Source: Chitinophagaceae bacterium (GTDB lineage: Bacteria > Bacteroidota > Bacteroidia > Chitinophagales > Chitinophagaceae). From it: DNA of 5,277 bases. The stretch covers positions 1-5,277 of the forward strand of contig JACFNM010000293.1 in the NCBI GenBank assembly GCA_019454915.1. The letters run 5' to 3'. Every line of letters begins with the position of its first letter. Position 1 is the first letter of the stretch. The translations under genes and the position numbers were made by a program. Of this stretch, positions 1-5,277 are shown piece after piece. The notes under the pieces are model-generated. The model searched no databases, was not told the origin of the DNA, and worked only from the letters and a program-made list of their open reading frames with translations.

Positions 1-180
1 TTTAAATTGCCGGAGGTCATGACCACCCATTCCCCCCACTCCGATGCAGGCATGATTTAATACGTCCTTTTGGCTGTTGACACCAGTAATTTTCTCAAAG
101 GCAAGCGGACCGGCAATAATAGAAGTAGCGGCTGAGGTTACAAACTGCCTGCGGGAAATAGCGGATTTTTTCTCTTTCAT
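1..180 (-). CDS. Gfo/Idh/MocA-type oxidoreductase with Tat signal (partial, N-terminus only)
   Basis: The frame reads leftward from ATG 180-178 and runs off the window edge, giving 60 residues. Residues 9-14 read SRRQFV, a twin-arginine (Tat) motif, followed by a short hydrophobic stretch (about 14-27) ending in an Ala/Gly/Pro-rich part. Residues 42-53 (NHACIGVGGMGG) look like the first beta strand and glycine-rich turn of a Rossmann NAD(P)-binding fold. This combination is typical of the exported Gfo/Idh/MocA dehydrogenases that Bacteroidota carry in large numbers. Family members act on sugars, inositols or related polyols, and the Tat signal implies export with the cofactor already bound. 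The substrate cannot be judged because the catalytic and C-terminal domains lie outside the window. It starts 38 bp after the stop of the upstream 141-residue gene and is probably the third gene of an operon with the MFS transporter. The family call is fairly sure; the exact role is unknown. Confidence 0.8.
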   Translation of the reverse strand, partial: MKEKKSAISRRQFVTSAATSIIAGPLAFEKITGVNSQKDVLNHACIGVGGMGGHDLRQFK

Positions 181-218
181 TTTGTATCAGCATTTAAAAG
201 ATGCTCAATCGTGTTTAA

Positions 219-644
219 TTAATGAACCTTATTCTCTTCACCCTTTTTCACCCGTTCCCAAAACTCCACGGCATCTTTGGGATAAGGTATCAGCAATTCA
301 TCATTGGTGCTACTGATGCCATTGCACTCCTGTTCCTTCACCATAGCGCTTACATAGTGGAATACATCAACCGGCGCAAAGCTGAGTTTAAACTCGGGGC
401 GCACTTCTTCACTATTGATAAAACATACTTCACTCTCCTTTTCTTTGTGCGGAACAAAACTCATCCCGAGCCCGGTGGCAATCTTTTGGATAGCTTCCGG
501 ATGGATAGAAGACACGCATGAATCTATAGTAGCCATCAAATCGCATGTTTTCGACGATGACTCTTTTAATACTTCACGAAACGTTCCGGGAACAACAAAT
601 GTCCGATTGGATTCCACAACTTTTTGATTATTCAGATGATGCAT
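219..644 (-). CDS. Conserved-looking hypothetical protein, 141 aa, in operon with MFS transporter
   Basis: I do not recognise this protein. It is a complete 141-residue frame from ATG 644-642 to TAA at 221-219. It has no signal peptide or membrane segment, so it is probably cytoplasmic. It is acidic to neutral with mixed helix and strand character. It has four cysteines (C34, C43, C74, C107), not arranged as an obvious metal-binding CxxC pair. The C-terminal third (LLIPYPKDAVEFWERVKKGE, about 117-136) looks like a proline-containing turn followed by an amphipathic helix and a charged tail. It is accepted as real because it sits 24 bp after the MFS stop and 38 bp before the oxidoreductase start, all on the same strand; the frames opposite it (222-521, 415-627 plus strand) look like its shadow. 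The start is the first ATG after the MFS stop and lies within a small inverted repeat. The context suggests an accessory role in the same uptake or metabolic unit, but no function can be assigned. Confidence 0.72.
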   Translation of the reverse strand: MHHLNNQKVVESNRTFVVPGTFREVLKESSSKTCDLMATIDSCVSSIHPEAIQKIATGLGMSFVPHKEKESEVCFINSEEVRPEFKLSFAPVDVFHYVSAMVKEQECNGISSTNDELLIPYPKDAVEFWERVKKGEENKVH

Positions 645-653
645 AAATCATCT
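634..653 (-). promoter_or_regulatory. Inverted repeat placing a start codon in a hairpin loop
   Basis: AGATGAT (634-640) and ATCATCT (647-653) are perfect 7-base inverted arms around a 6-base loop. In the minus-strand mRNA the loop reads UUAUGC, so the AUG of the 141-residue gene lies inside it. The stem is AU-rich (2 GC pairs of 7), hence weak. It could modulate initiation or be chance. Confidence 0.3.
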
Positions 654-668
654 TAAAGATACCAATTT

Positions 669-1889
669 TCAGACTTCTTGTTGTTTCAAATTTGGGAGAA
701 AGCCGGTAAATAAACCTATCAGTGGCAGGAAGGAGCATACTTTATATACATATTCGATGCTGGTGATGTCGGCGAGTTTACCGAGAAGAGCAGAACCGAT
801 TCCTCCCATACCAAAAGCAAAGCCGAAAAACAGCCCGGAGACCATGCCGATTTTCCCGGGCAACAATTCCTGGGCATATACAAGTATAGAAGAAAAGGCA
901 GAAGCCAAAATAAGACCAATGATAAAAATCAGAATACCCGTCCATAAAAGGCTGGCATAAGGCAGAACCAGCGAAAAGGGTGCAACACCTAATATGGAAA
1001 CCCATATCACATACTTCCGGCCGATGCGATCGCCGATAGGGCCTCCTGCAACGGTACCTATAGCTACGGCAGCAAGAAAAATGAACAGGTACAACTGGGA
1101 TTGTTGCACACTAACCCCAAATCTATCCATGACGTAAAAAGTAAAATAGGAACTGATACCCGTCATGTAAAAGAACTTGGAAAAGATGAGCAGTAGCAGA
1201 ATAATGATGGACAGTACAATTTTTGATTTGGGCAAATGGTGGGGTATGATAGCGCGTTTTGTCCTTCTGTTGATTTGCAGGTAACTCGCACTATACCATA
1301 TACCCACTCTCCACAATACAAAAATAGCAAGGAGAGCAATGATCGAAAACCAGGAGATGCTGTGCCGGCCTAACGGAAGGATGATAAATGCGGCTAACAG
1401 CGGACCTATGGCTGAACCGGCATTACCGCCCACCTGGAAAATGGATTGAGCCAGGCCACGCCGCGGGCCGGCGGCCATATAAGCTACTTTCGACGCTTCC
1501 GGATGAAATACCGATGAGCCGACGCCGATCAGTCCCACCGATATCAGAACGCCGGAAAAACTGGTTACATAAGCCAGCATTACCAGTCCGGTAAGGGTGA
1601 AAGTCATGCCAATGGCGAGGGAAAAGGGTTGCGGCTTTTTATCCGTGTACATTCCAACCAAAGGCTGTAATAAAGAAGCCGCCATTTGGAAAGTGAGCGT
1701 AATCAATCCCACCTGCACAAAATTCAGAGAAAAACTCTCCTTGAGTTGCGGATAGATGGAAGGGATAATGGATTGAATAGTATCGTTGAGTAAGTGAGAA
1801 AAACTTATCGCGAACAATATAGGAAAAACAGTAGGTTGAATATCTATGTTCCCGGAGAACTGGATGGGCTTCGCTTCCTGAATCTTCAT
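669..1889 (-). CDS. MFS transporter, fosmidomycin-resistance (Fsr) type
   Basis: This is a complete 406-residue inner-membrane protein of the major facilitator superfamily, matching the usual length of the Fsr family (E. coli Fsr is about 406 residues). Roughly twelve hydrophobic segments are visible from residue 20 to 398, with a basic central loop at about 206-222 (NRRTKRAIIPHHLPKSK). Family-like motifs are SHLLNDTIQSIIPSIYP (31-47), a degenerate motif A in the loop after helix 2 (GMYTDKK, 79-85), the block VFHPEASK (127-134) followed by QVGGNAGSAIGP (152-163), and a good second motif A, GDRIGRK (286-292). Fsr-type proteins are proton-driven exporters of fosmidomycin and other compounds, but many Bacteroidota homologues have unknown substrates, so I give no gene symbol. 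It is probably the first gene of a leftward operon with the 141-residue protein and the Tat oxidoreductase, which hints at a metabolite rather than drug efflux. ATG 1889-1887 is chosen because it gives the family length and lies about 20 bp downstream of a plausible promoter. Confidence 0.92.
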   Translation of the reverse strand: MKIQEAKPIQFSGNIDIQPTVFPILFAISFSHLLNDTIQSIIPSIYPQLKESFSLNFVQVGLITLTFQMAASLLQPLVGMYTDKKPQPFSLAIGMTFTLTGLVMLAYVTSFSGVLISVGLIGVGSSVFHPEASKVAYMAAGPRRGLAQSIFQVGGNAGSAIGPLLAAFIILPLGRHSISWFSIIALLAIFVLWRVGIWYSASYLQINRRTKRAIIPHHLPKSKIVLSIIILLLLIFSKFFYMTGISSYFTFYVMDRFGVSVQQSQLYLFIFLAAVAIGTVAGGPIGDRIGRKYVIWVSILGVAPFSLVLPYASLLWTGILIFIIGLILASAFSSILVYAQELLPGKIGMVSGLFFGFAFGMGGIGSALLGKLADITSIEYVYKVCSFLPLIGLFTGFLPNLKQQEV

Positions 1890-1912
1890 ACAATAGCTCG
1901 TCTAATGGGATG

Positions 1913-1920
1913 CAAAGCTA
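1913..1920 (-). promoter_or_regulatory. Putative Bacteroidota -7 element for the MFS operon
   Basis: On the minus strand these bases read TAGCTTTG, an exact match to TAnnTTTG, the -7 element of the Bacteroidota primary sigma factor. It lies 23 bp upstream of the MFS start codon, giving a short leader. No good TTTG -33 element was found about 20 bp further upstream, so the promoter may be weak or activator-dependent. Confidence 0.45.
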
Positions 1921-1974
1921 CTGTAAACTATCTAACCATGTAATGGAGCCTTATAAATTTTCGTAGTGAGAGAA

Positions 1975-1992
1975 GGTATCGCCTGTTATACC
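1975..1992. promoter_or_regulatory. GGTAT-N8-ATACC dyad, possible operator
   Basis: GGTAT (1975-1979) and ATACC (1988-1992) form an 18-bp dyad with a central 8-base spacer between the divergent MFS operon and the 77-residue gene. This geometry suits a dimeric repressor, but 5-base arms can arise by chance and no regulator gene is in view. Confidence 0.25.
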
Positions 1993-2003
1993 ACCCGCGA
2001 TCG

Positions 2004-2015
2004 GCAGATATCTGC
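2004..2015. promoter_or_regulatory. 12-bp perfect palindrome, possible operator
   Basis: GCAGATATCTGC is a perfect, uninterrupted 12-bp palindrome in the divergent intergenic region, about 90 bp upstream of the MFS -7 element and about 80 bp upstream of the likely promoter of the 77-residue gene. It could bind a dimeric regulator acting in either direction. Its role is inferred from position and symmetry only. Confidence 0.3.
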
Positions 2016-2092
2016 GACAGGAACTACCCCTCCGCGGAAAAAGCCTGAAATGTTCGCCGATTCATTTCTTCCTTTCCCTGCCATCTTTTTCC

Positions 2093-2100
2093 TACCTTCG
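2093..2100 (+). promoter_or_regulatory. Putative -7 element upstream of the 77-residue gene
   Basis: TACCTTCG matches TAnnTTTG with one mismatch. It lies 34 bp upstream of the ATG at 2135, followed by an A/T-rich leader typical of Bacteroidota translation starts. No clean TTTG is found at the expected -33 distance, only pyrimidine-rich sequence. Confidence 0.4.
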
Positions 2101-2134
2101 CAGATAAATTTTTCATACTTAAAAATATACAACT

Positions 2135-2368
2135 ATGGCAGACGTATGGTTACAATCCCTGATTACGGCAACTCCCCAGGAAGGCTTTGAACTGGCTATT
2201 ACCCTTTCCCGCAGAGGGGTTAAATATACTCAACCTGACACGGAAGTATTACACAAACTCCGCCCCGAGTATGCCAACAGTGCAGATGCTTTAACAGCCG
2301 CATCCCAGGTAATTGCTATTAACTTTCAGACGGTAGCCGCTGCGAATGACTACTGGCGCAAGAAATAA
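2135..2368 (+). CDS. Small hypothetical protein, 77 aa
   Basis: I do not recognise this protein. It is a complete 77-residue frame from ATG 2135 to TAA 2366-2368. It has no signal peptide or transmembrane segment and is probably a small soluble, mostly helical cytoplasmic protein. The second half (about 46-74, NSADALTAASQVIAINFQTV and onward to DYW) is alanine-rich and reads as one or two amphipathic helices. The tail ends in RKK, and a middle basic patch SRRGVKY lies at about 25-31. Support for a real gene is a promoter-like element 34 bp upstream, an A/T-rich leader (taaaaatatacaactATG) and a strong intrinsic terminator 86 bp after the stop. It appears to be a one-gene transcript. A slightly longer start in another frame (1966) is not preferred. 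It is divergent from the MFS operon and could share its operators, but no functional link is shown. Confidence 0.7.
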   Translation: MADVWLQSLITATPQEGFELAITLSRRGVKYTQPDTEVLHKLRPEYANSADALTAASQVIAINFQTVAAANDYWRKK

Positions 2369-2413
2369 GCCGTCATCTATTGTTCCTCATCAAACGGGAC
2401 GTCGGAAAAGAAG

Positions 2414-2421
2414 CAGACAAA
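2414..2421 (+). repeat. Upstream duplicate of the terminator's left arm (CAGACAAA)
   Basis: An exact second copy of CAGACAAA lies 40 bp upstream of the one in the terminator stem. Both copies can pair with TTTGTCTG at 2475-2482, but pairing with this one makes a loop of 53 bases, so the close pair should dominate. It may be chance or a remnant of a local duplication. Confidence 0.35.
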
Positions 2422-2453
2422 AATATTTACCCTCCGTTTTACACTTAGGTGAC

Positions 2454-2490
2454 CAGACAAACGAAGGTGTTGATTTTGTCTGTTTTTTTT
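2454..2490 (+). terminator. Intrinsic terminator after the 77-residue gene
   Basis: CAGACAAA (2454-2461) pairs perfectly with TTTGTCTG (2475-2482) around a 13-base loop, and eight T follow at once (2483-2490). This is a classic Rho-independent layout for plus-strand transcription. On the minus strand the run of A precedes the hairpin, so it should not work as a normal terminator for the converging methyltransferase gene. A second copy of the left arm lies at 2414-2421. Confidence 0.75.
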
Positions 2491-2602
2491 ACTCTACTAA
2501 AGATAACAAAGCTTACCCGCGTCTCCATCAATGATCCTGGCGGAGGATGATTCATAGATTGGGATAAAGTTGAAATTCGTGGAGACAAGTGCCAAAACGC
2601 TT

Positions 2603-3283
2603 TTATTTCATAATTACTGCAGAGCCGCAGGAGTCGGGTAAAGGGAAAAAATTAATTTGAAGTTCCTCACAAAATTGTTCAACAGCCCTTCTTACGCCCC
2701 TGTAACCATCGTTGTTAAAGTCGTGAACAAAGAGGTAACCGCCGTCCACGAGTTTTGGGTAGAAAAAATTCAAACCATGATAAATGGGGTCATATAAATC
2801 GGTATCTATGCTAACGAATACGAAGTCGTCGTCTATTTCTTTTGCCGATTCAGGGAAAAAACCTTTAACCAGCACACATTTTTCGGGAGAAGGCATTATT
2901 TTCAGGACACCTTCAACAGAGGTGTCCGAAAAGTCCTGTTTACCCGCAGAAAATTGCATTTGAATATCGCGGTCAATATCTCTTCTGTCAAAACCTTCAA
3001 ACGTATCAAAAAGATACAGCAGCCTATCCGGAAAATACTGGTTGATATATCTTGCGAACTTACCTTTGTAAACGCCCAACTCGGCTGTATTACCGCGTAA
3101 TCCCTTCCTGTTGATTTCGTAGCTTATGAGTTCTAACGCGGAGAGCCGTACATAATCGAGATAGTTGTTATCAATTTTTCTTTCTCGTTTAAGATTAATC
3201 AGGGAGTTACCGAGGAAAATATTTTTTTTTCGTAGTTGATGACCCAGTAGAAAATTAATCCCCTTACTGATTAGTTTAATCAT
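2603..3283 (-). CDS. TylF/MycF-like SAM-dependent O-methyltransferase
   Basis: This is a complete 226-residue soluble protein, slightly shorter than the roughly 240-255 residues usual for macrocin O-methyltransferase (TylF/MycF, Pfam TylF) proteins. Motifs in order are: AELGVYKG (67-74), the SAM-binding motif I after the first beta strand; LFDTFEGF (91-98), the acidic strand end that contacts the SAM ribose; SIDTDLYDP (158-166) and VHDFN (186-190), the aspartates expected to bind Mg2+ in TylF/MycF; and GYRGVRRAV (193-201), a conserved helix. Known members methylate sugar hydroxyls on macrolides. Many bacterial relatives sit in polysaccharide or glycan clusters and probably methylate a sugar. 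The N-terminal 35 residues are basic and less conserved. No glycosyltransferase or antibiotic gene is adjacent, so the substrate is unknown. The first ATG (3283-3281) is used and leaves the SAM domain intact. The gene is alone on its strand, with no clear terminator after it and divergent from the large gene to its right. Confidence 0.87.
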   Translation of the reverse strand: MIKLISKGINFLLGHQLRKKNIFLGNSLINLKRERKIDNNYLDYVRLSALELISYEINRKGLRGNTAELGVYKGKFARYINQYFPDRLLYLFDTFEGFDRRDIDRDIQMQFSAGKQDFSDTSVEGVLKIMPSPEKCVLVKGFFPESAKEIDDDFVFVSIDTDLYDPIYHGLNFFYPKLVDGGYLFVHDFNNDGYRGVRRAVEQFCEELQINFFPLPDSCGSAVIMK

Positions 3284-3608
3284 AACCCGGTTTTCTGTAA
3301 ATGTAGATCAGGTATCCACAAATTATTGAGCAGAGAAAACTTATTTCACCCGTTTAATAAGAAATGTTCGGGAAAAGAATATATAAAATGCCCTTGCTAC
3401 TAACAGTCGTACGTAGCTGAAATAAAATGAAGCCCCTGATCTTGTAATCTGCCTGATAATCTATCATAAATATAAAAATTATTCAACTTTTTTTTACTTT
3501 TTGAAATATTTTGCGCTGCCTCCCTTAACTCAAACCGAAAACCATTACGGGTTTTAAAAAAAATTTGAGAATTGTCGATCTTTCATTTAGCTTAGCATAC
3601 GAACTTAG
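3284..3608. other. AT-rich divergent intergenic region, 325 bp
   Basis: No convincing gene was found here. The longest ATG-started plus-strand frame I noted encodes 18 residues (3364-3420) and has no support. The stretch is rich in A and T runs, including T8 and A8 tracts near 3488 and 3556, and stop codons are frequent. It must contain the promoters of the leftward methyltransferase and of the rightward large gene. For the leftward gene only an imperfect -7-like element is seen near 3319-3326 (minus strand ATAATTTG). A better rightward candidate is listed separately. A weak 6-bp hairpin (AAAACC 3538-3543, GGTTTT 3550-3555) lacks a following T run. Confidence 0.6.
3564..3595 (+). promoter_or_regulatory. 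Putative Bacteroidota promoter for the large open frame
   Basis: TTTG at 3564-3567 and TAGCTTAG at 3588-3595 are separated by 20 bases, the spacing of the Bacteroidota TTTG / TAnnTTTG promoter; the -7 element has one mismatch. Transcription would begin near 3602, leaving only a few bases before TTG 3609. Either the leader is extremely short, the start lies further downstream, or this is not the true promoter. Confidence 0.4.
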
Positions 3609-5277
3609 TTGTTAACATTACACCTGCCTAACCCGCTGTTAAACGCCAAAACGATATCGCTCATATTTTGCCTATGCGCTAACACCGCCGTTTCACAACA
3701 TTGGACGGAACGATTCGGGCAATTCCCATCATTACTCCCTATTCATTTTAGCGGCGACAATACTACTTCGGTAGTTCCGGAAAAACTCTCTTATAACGCT
3801 TCTGATAGCAGTTGGTACTCTTTTTCTTTTTTATTTGGCATTTGTAAAGGAAGTCATCTGACTGAGAGATTACTCGGAAGCCCGGTAATTTCAGAAAAAG
3901 ACGGTGTACATAGTAATTTGAAGCAAAGAACGCGTAATCCCCTTCTGACGTCCATACATGGCAATGTTACCTATGATTTCTTTTACCGCTCCGCTATTGA
4001 TACTCCTTATGTTGACAATGATGTGATTCAGCACCTCCTGAGCACGAATATATATACCACCATTCGAAACGCAGTACCTGTCATCATTCAGCTTAATGCC
4101 AGACGAAGTAATTCCTATCTCTTCAAAAATTACTTTGACGCTAACATACAATTCGACGGACAATCTTATCGCAATCTCACAAAGGAAAGATTAAAGGAAC
4201 GAATAGTCCATTCTTTAAACGAACAAGCTGCTATTCAAACATTACAGGATAATCTCAAAGCAAAATACCAGGAAAAGGAGCAATTGGAAAGCTGGCTGCA
4301 AAACGGCAAACAACTTCAACGGCTTATCGAAAGCAGGCAGACGATCGCACAGTCATTTCCTTCGTTGAATCCTGAGCAGTTCTTCTCTGTTGACCGTGTA
4401 AAGCAATCCATGCTGGATAGTTTAGAACAGGCCATCCATACAAACAGAGCGATAGAAAAATATCAGCAACTTTCCGGGGCATCAGAAAAAATTAAGCACT
4501 TCAGCAACACTATCGCAGCCTATAAAGTAACTGAACTATCCAATATTCAGGATAAAGTAGATCCGCAAAAATTACAACAGGCAGTTCGGTTTTTGAAAGA
4601 ATATGCTAACAAGAATGAACGCTACAAGGCGTATCAGGAAGAGATCAGTCAGTTAGAGAAAAAGTATAACACAATGAAAGTCGATAGCCGCAGAAAACTG
4701 GATTCACTTAAACAGACTATAGACGAGATAAACGATCCTGACATGCTGAAAGAGCAACTGCATCAATATCAGCTTGACACCATTAAAGGTTACAAATGGA
4801 TGAGGCATTTAATGTCCATCCAATGGCTTTCCATAGGCAGAAGTAATGCTGACTTTTCAGAGCTGACGGTCAAAAACATCAGCGTTACGGGTTTCAATGT
4901 CGCTTATGCCAACCGCTTCTATTTAGCCGCTGCCGCCGGAACGATTGACTATCGCTATCGTGATTTTATTGTAAGGCCCCGAGCGAAAGTGCCCGGGCAT
5001 CTTGTATTACTGCGGGCAGGCATTGGTAAGCAGGATGAGCCGGGATTTGTATTTACCTTCTACCGCGGGAAGAAAGAAAGCTCGTGGGCAGGCAACCCAA
5101 ACAGCCCGGTAGTAAATAACTTCACAGGACTTGCGTTAGAGGGTCGCTATCAAATAGGGCAACATACCCGAATCGTAGCGGAAGCGGCCAAGTCAACTTA
5201 CCCGGCTTTTTTACCTACCCAAAACAATGGTGCAACCAACGCTAAATTCCTGAATCTTTCCGACAGGACTAATGAGG
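3609..5277 (+). CDS. Large putative outer-membrane protein with coiled coil and barrel-like region (3' end outside window)
   Basis: I recognise no named family. One frame (codon starts divisible by 3) is open from after TAG 3606-3608 to the window end: 556 residues if it starts at TTG 3609. Residues about 14-30 (KTISLIFCLCANTAVSQ) look like a Sec signal peptide, supporting a start near 3609; the first in-frame ATG is only at 4410 and GTG at 4023, both inside conserved-looking sequence. After the signal come a Ser/Tyr-rich segment (31-117); a beta-rich module (118-188, with GNVTYDFFYRS and ARRSNSYLF); about 200 residues of charged, Gln/Glu/Lys-rich sequence with coiled-coil character (about 189-390); and then from about 403 alternating aromatic and polar strands (GFNVAYANRFYLAAAAG, DYRYRDF, VFTFYRG, LALEGRYQIG, RIVAEAAKS) like outer-membrane beta strands. 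I infer a cell-surface or outer-membrane protein in which a coiled coil joins two beta domains. Substrate and partners are unknown. A minus-strand frame at 3891-4163 is its shadow. Confidence 0.75.
   Translation, partial: MLTLHLPNPLLNAKTISLIFCLCANTAVSQHWTERFGQFPSLLPIHFSGDNTTSVVPEKLSYNASDSSWYSFSFLFGICKGSHLTERLLGSPVISEKDGVHSNLKQRTRNPLLTSIHGNVTYDFFYRSAIDTPYVDNDVIQHLLSTNIYTTIRNAVPVIIQLNARRSNSYLFKNYFDANIQFDGQSYRNLTKERLKERIVHSLNEQAAIQTLQDNLKAKYQEKEQLESWLQNGKQLQRLIESRQTIAQSFPSLNPEQFFSVDRVKQSMLDSLEQAIHTNRAIEKYQQLSGASEKIKHFSNTIAAYKVTELSNIQDKVDPQKLQQAVRFLKEYANKNERYKAYQEEISQLEKKYNTMKVDSRRKLDSLKQTIDEINDPDMLKEQLHQYQLDTIKGYKWMRHLMSIQWLSIGRSNADFSELTVKNISVTGFNVAYANRFYLAAAAGTIDYRYRDFIVRPRAKVPGHLVLLRAGIGKQDEPGFVFTFYRGKKESSWAGNPNSPVVNNFTGLALEGRYQIGQHTRIVAEAAKSTYPAFLPTQNNGATNAKFLNLSDRTNE

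Noticed and set aside
222..521. 99-residue plus-strand frame
   Set aside because: It is antisense to the 141-residue gene, which has the better operon context.
1639..1893. 84-residue minus-strand frame starting just before the MFS gene
   Set aside because: It is an alternative frame of the start of the MFS transporter, whose frame matches a known family over its full length.
1966..2190. 74-residue plus-strand frame upstream of the 77-residue gene
   Set aside because: It crosses the dyads and the promoter-like element and overlaps the start of the next gene in another frame. Its sequence is low in plausible structure.
2346..2534. 62-residue plus-strand frame overlapping the end of the 77-residue gene
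   Set aside because: It runs through the terminator hairpin and T run, starts inside the previous gene in another frame, and has unnatural composition.
2521..2586. GTCTCC / GGAGAC inverted arms with an inner ATCCT / AGGAT hairpin downstream of the methyltransferase gene
   Set aside because: The outer arms are 6 bp and 54 bases apart, and no T run follows on the minus strand, so a terminator is not supported.
3364..3420. 18-residue plus-strand peptide frame (MFGKRIYKMPLL...)
   Set aside because: It is too short and has no promoter, leader signal or conserved context to support translation, although its basic-hydrophobic make-up drew attention.
3538..3555. AAAACC / GGTTTT hairpin as a terminator
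   Set aside because: The stem is only 6 bp and is not followed by a T run on either strand.
3891..4163. 90-residue minus-strand frame
   Set aside because: It lies inside the large plus-strand frame, which carries a continuous, domain-like protein through this stretch. It has no promoter of its own and is taken as a shadow.

Overview
The window comes from a member of the Bacteroidota, most likely Chitinophagaceae or a close relative. This is inferred from promoter-like elements resembling the phylum's TTTG / TAnnTTTG type, AT-rich leaders without clear Shine-Dalgarno sequences, moderate GC content and protein character. No rRNA, tRNA, CRISPR array, insertion sequence or integrase was seen.

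Left block (about 1-1920, minus strand): a compact operon-like set of three genes reads leftward. The order is an MFS transporter of the fosmidomycin-resistance (Fsr) type at 669-1889, a 141-residue protein of unknown function at 219-644, and the first 60 residues of a Tat-exported Gfo/Idh/MocA-type oxidoreductase at 1-180. The gaps are 24 and 38 bp. A divergent intergenic region (1890-2134) holds a TAGCTTTG -7-like element for the operon and two dyads that could be operators.

Middle block (2135-3283): a small 77-residue protein of unknown function on the plus strand is followed by a convincing intrinsic terminator (8-bp stem, 13-nt loop, eight T). Converging on it from the right is a 226-residue TylF/MycF-like SAM-dependent methyltransferase that stands alone.

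Right block (3284-5277): a 325-bp AT-rich divergent region leads into a large plus-strand frame, open from 3609 to the end of the window. It has no ATG for its first 800 bases and probably starts at TTG 3609. The visible 556 residues give a signal peptide, a beta-rich module, about 200 residues of coiled coil and then beta-barrel-like sequence. It is best read as an outer-membrane protein of unknown function and is the most intriguing item here.

The left operon plausibly couples transport of a small molecule across the inner membrane with periplasmic oxidoreduction. The other genes have no clear functional link to it or to each other.
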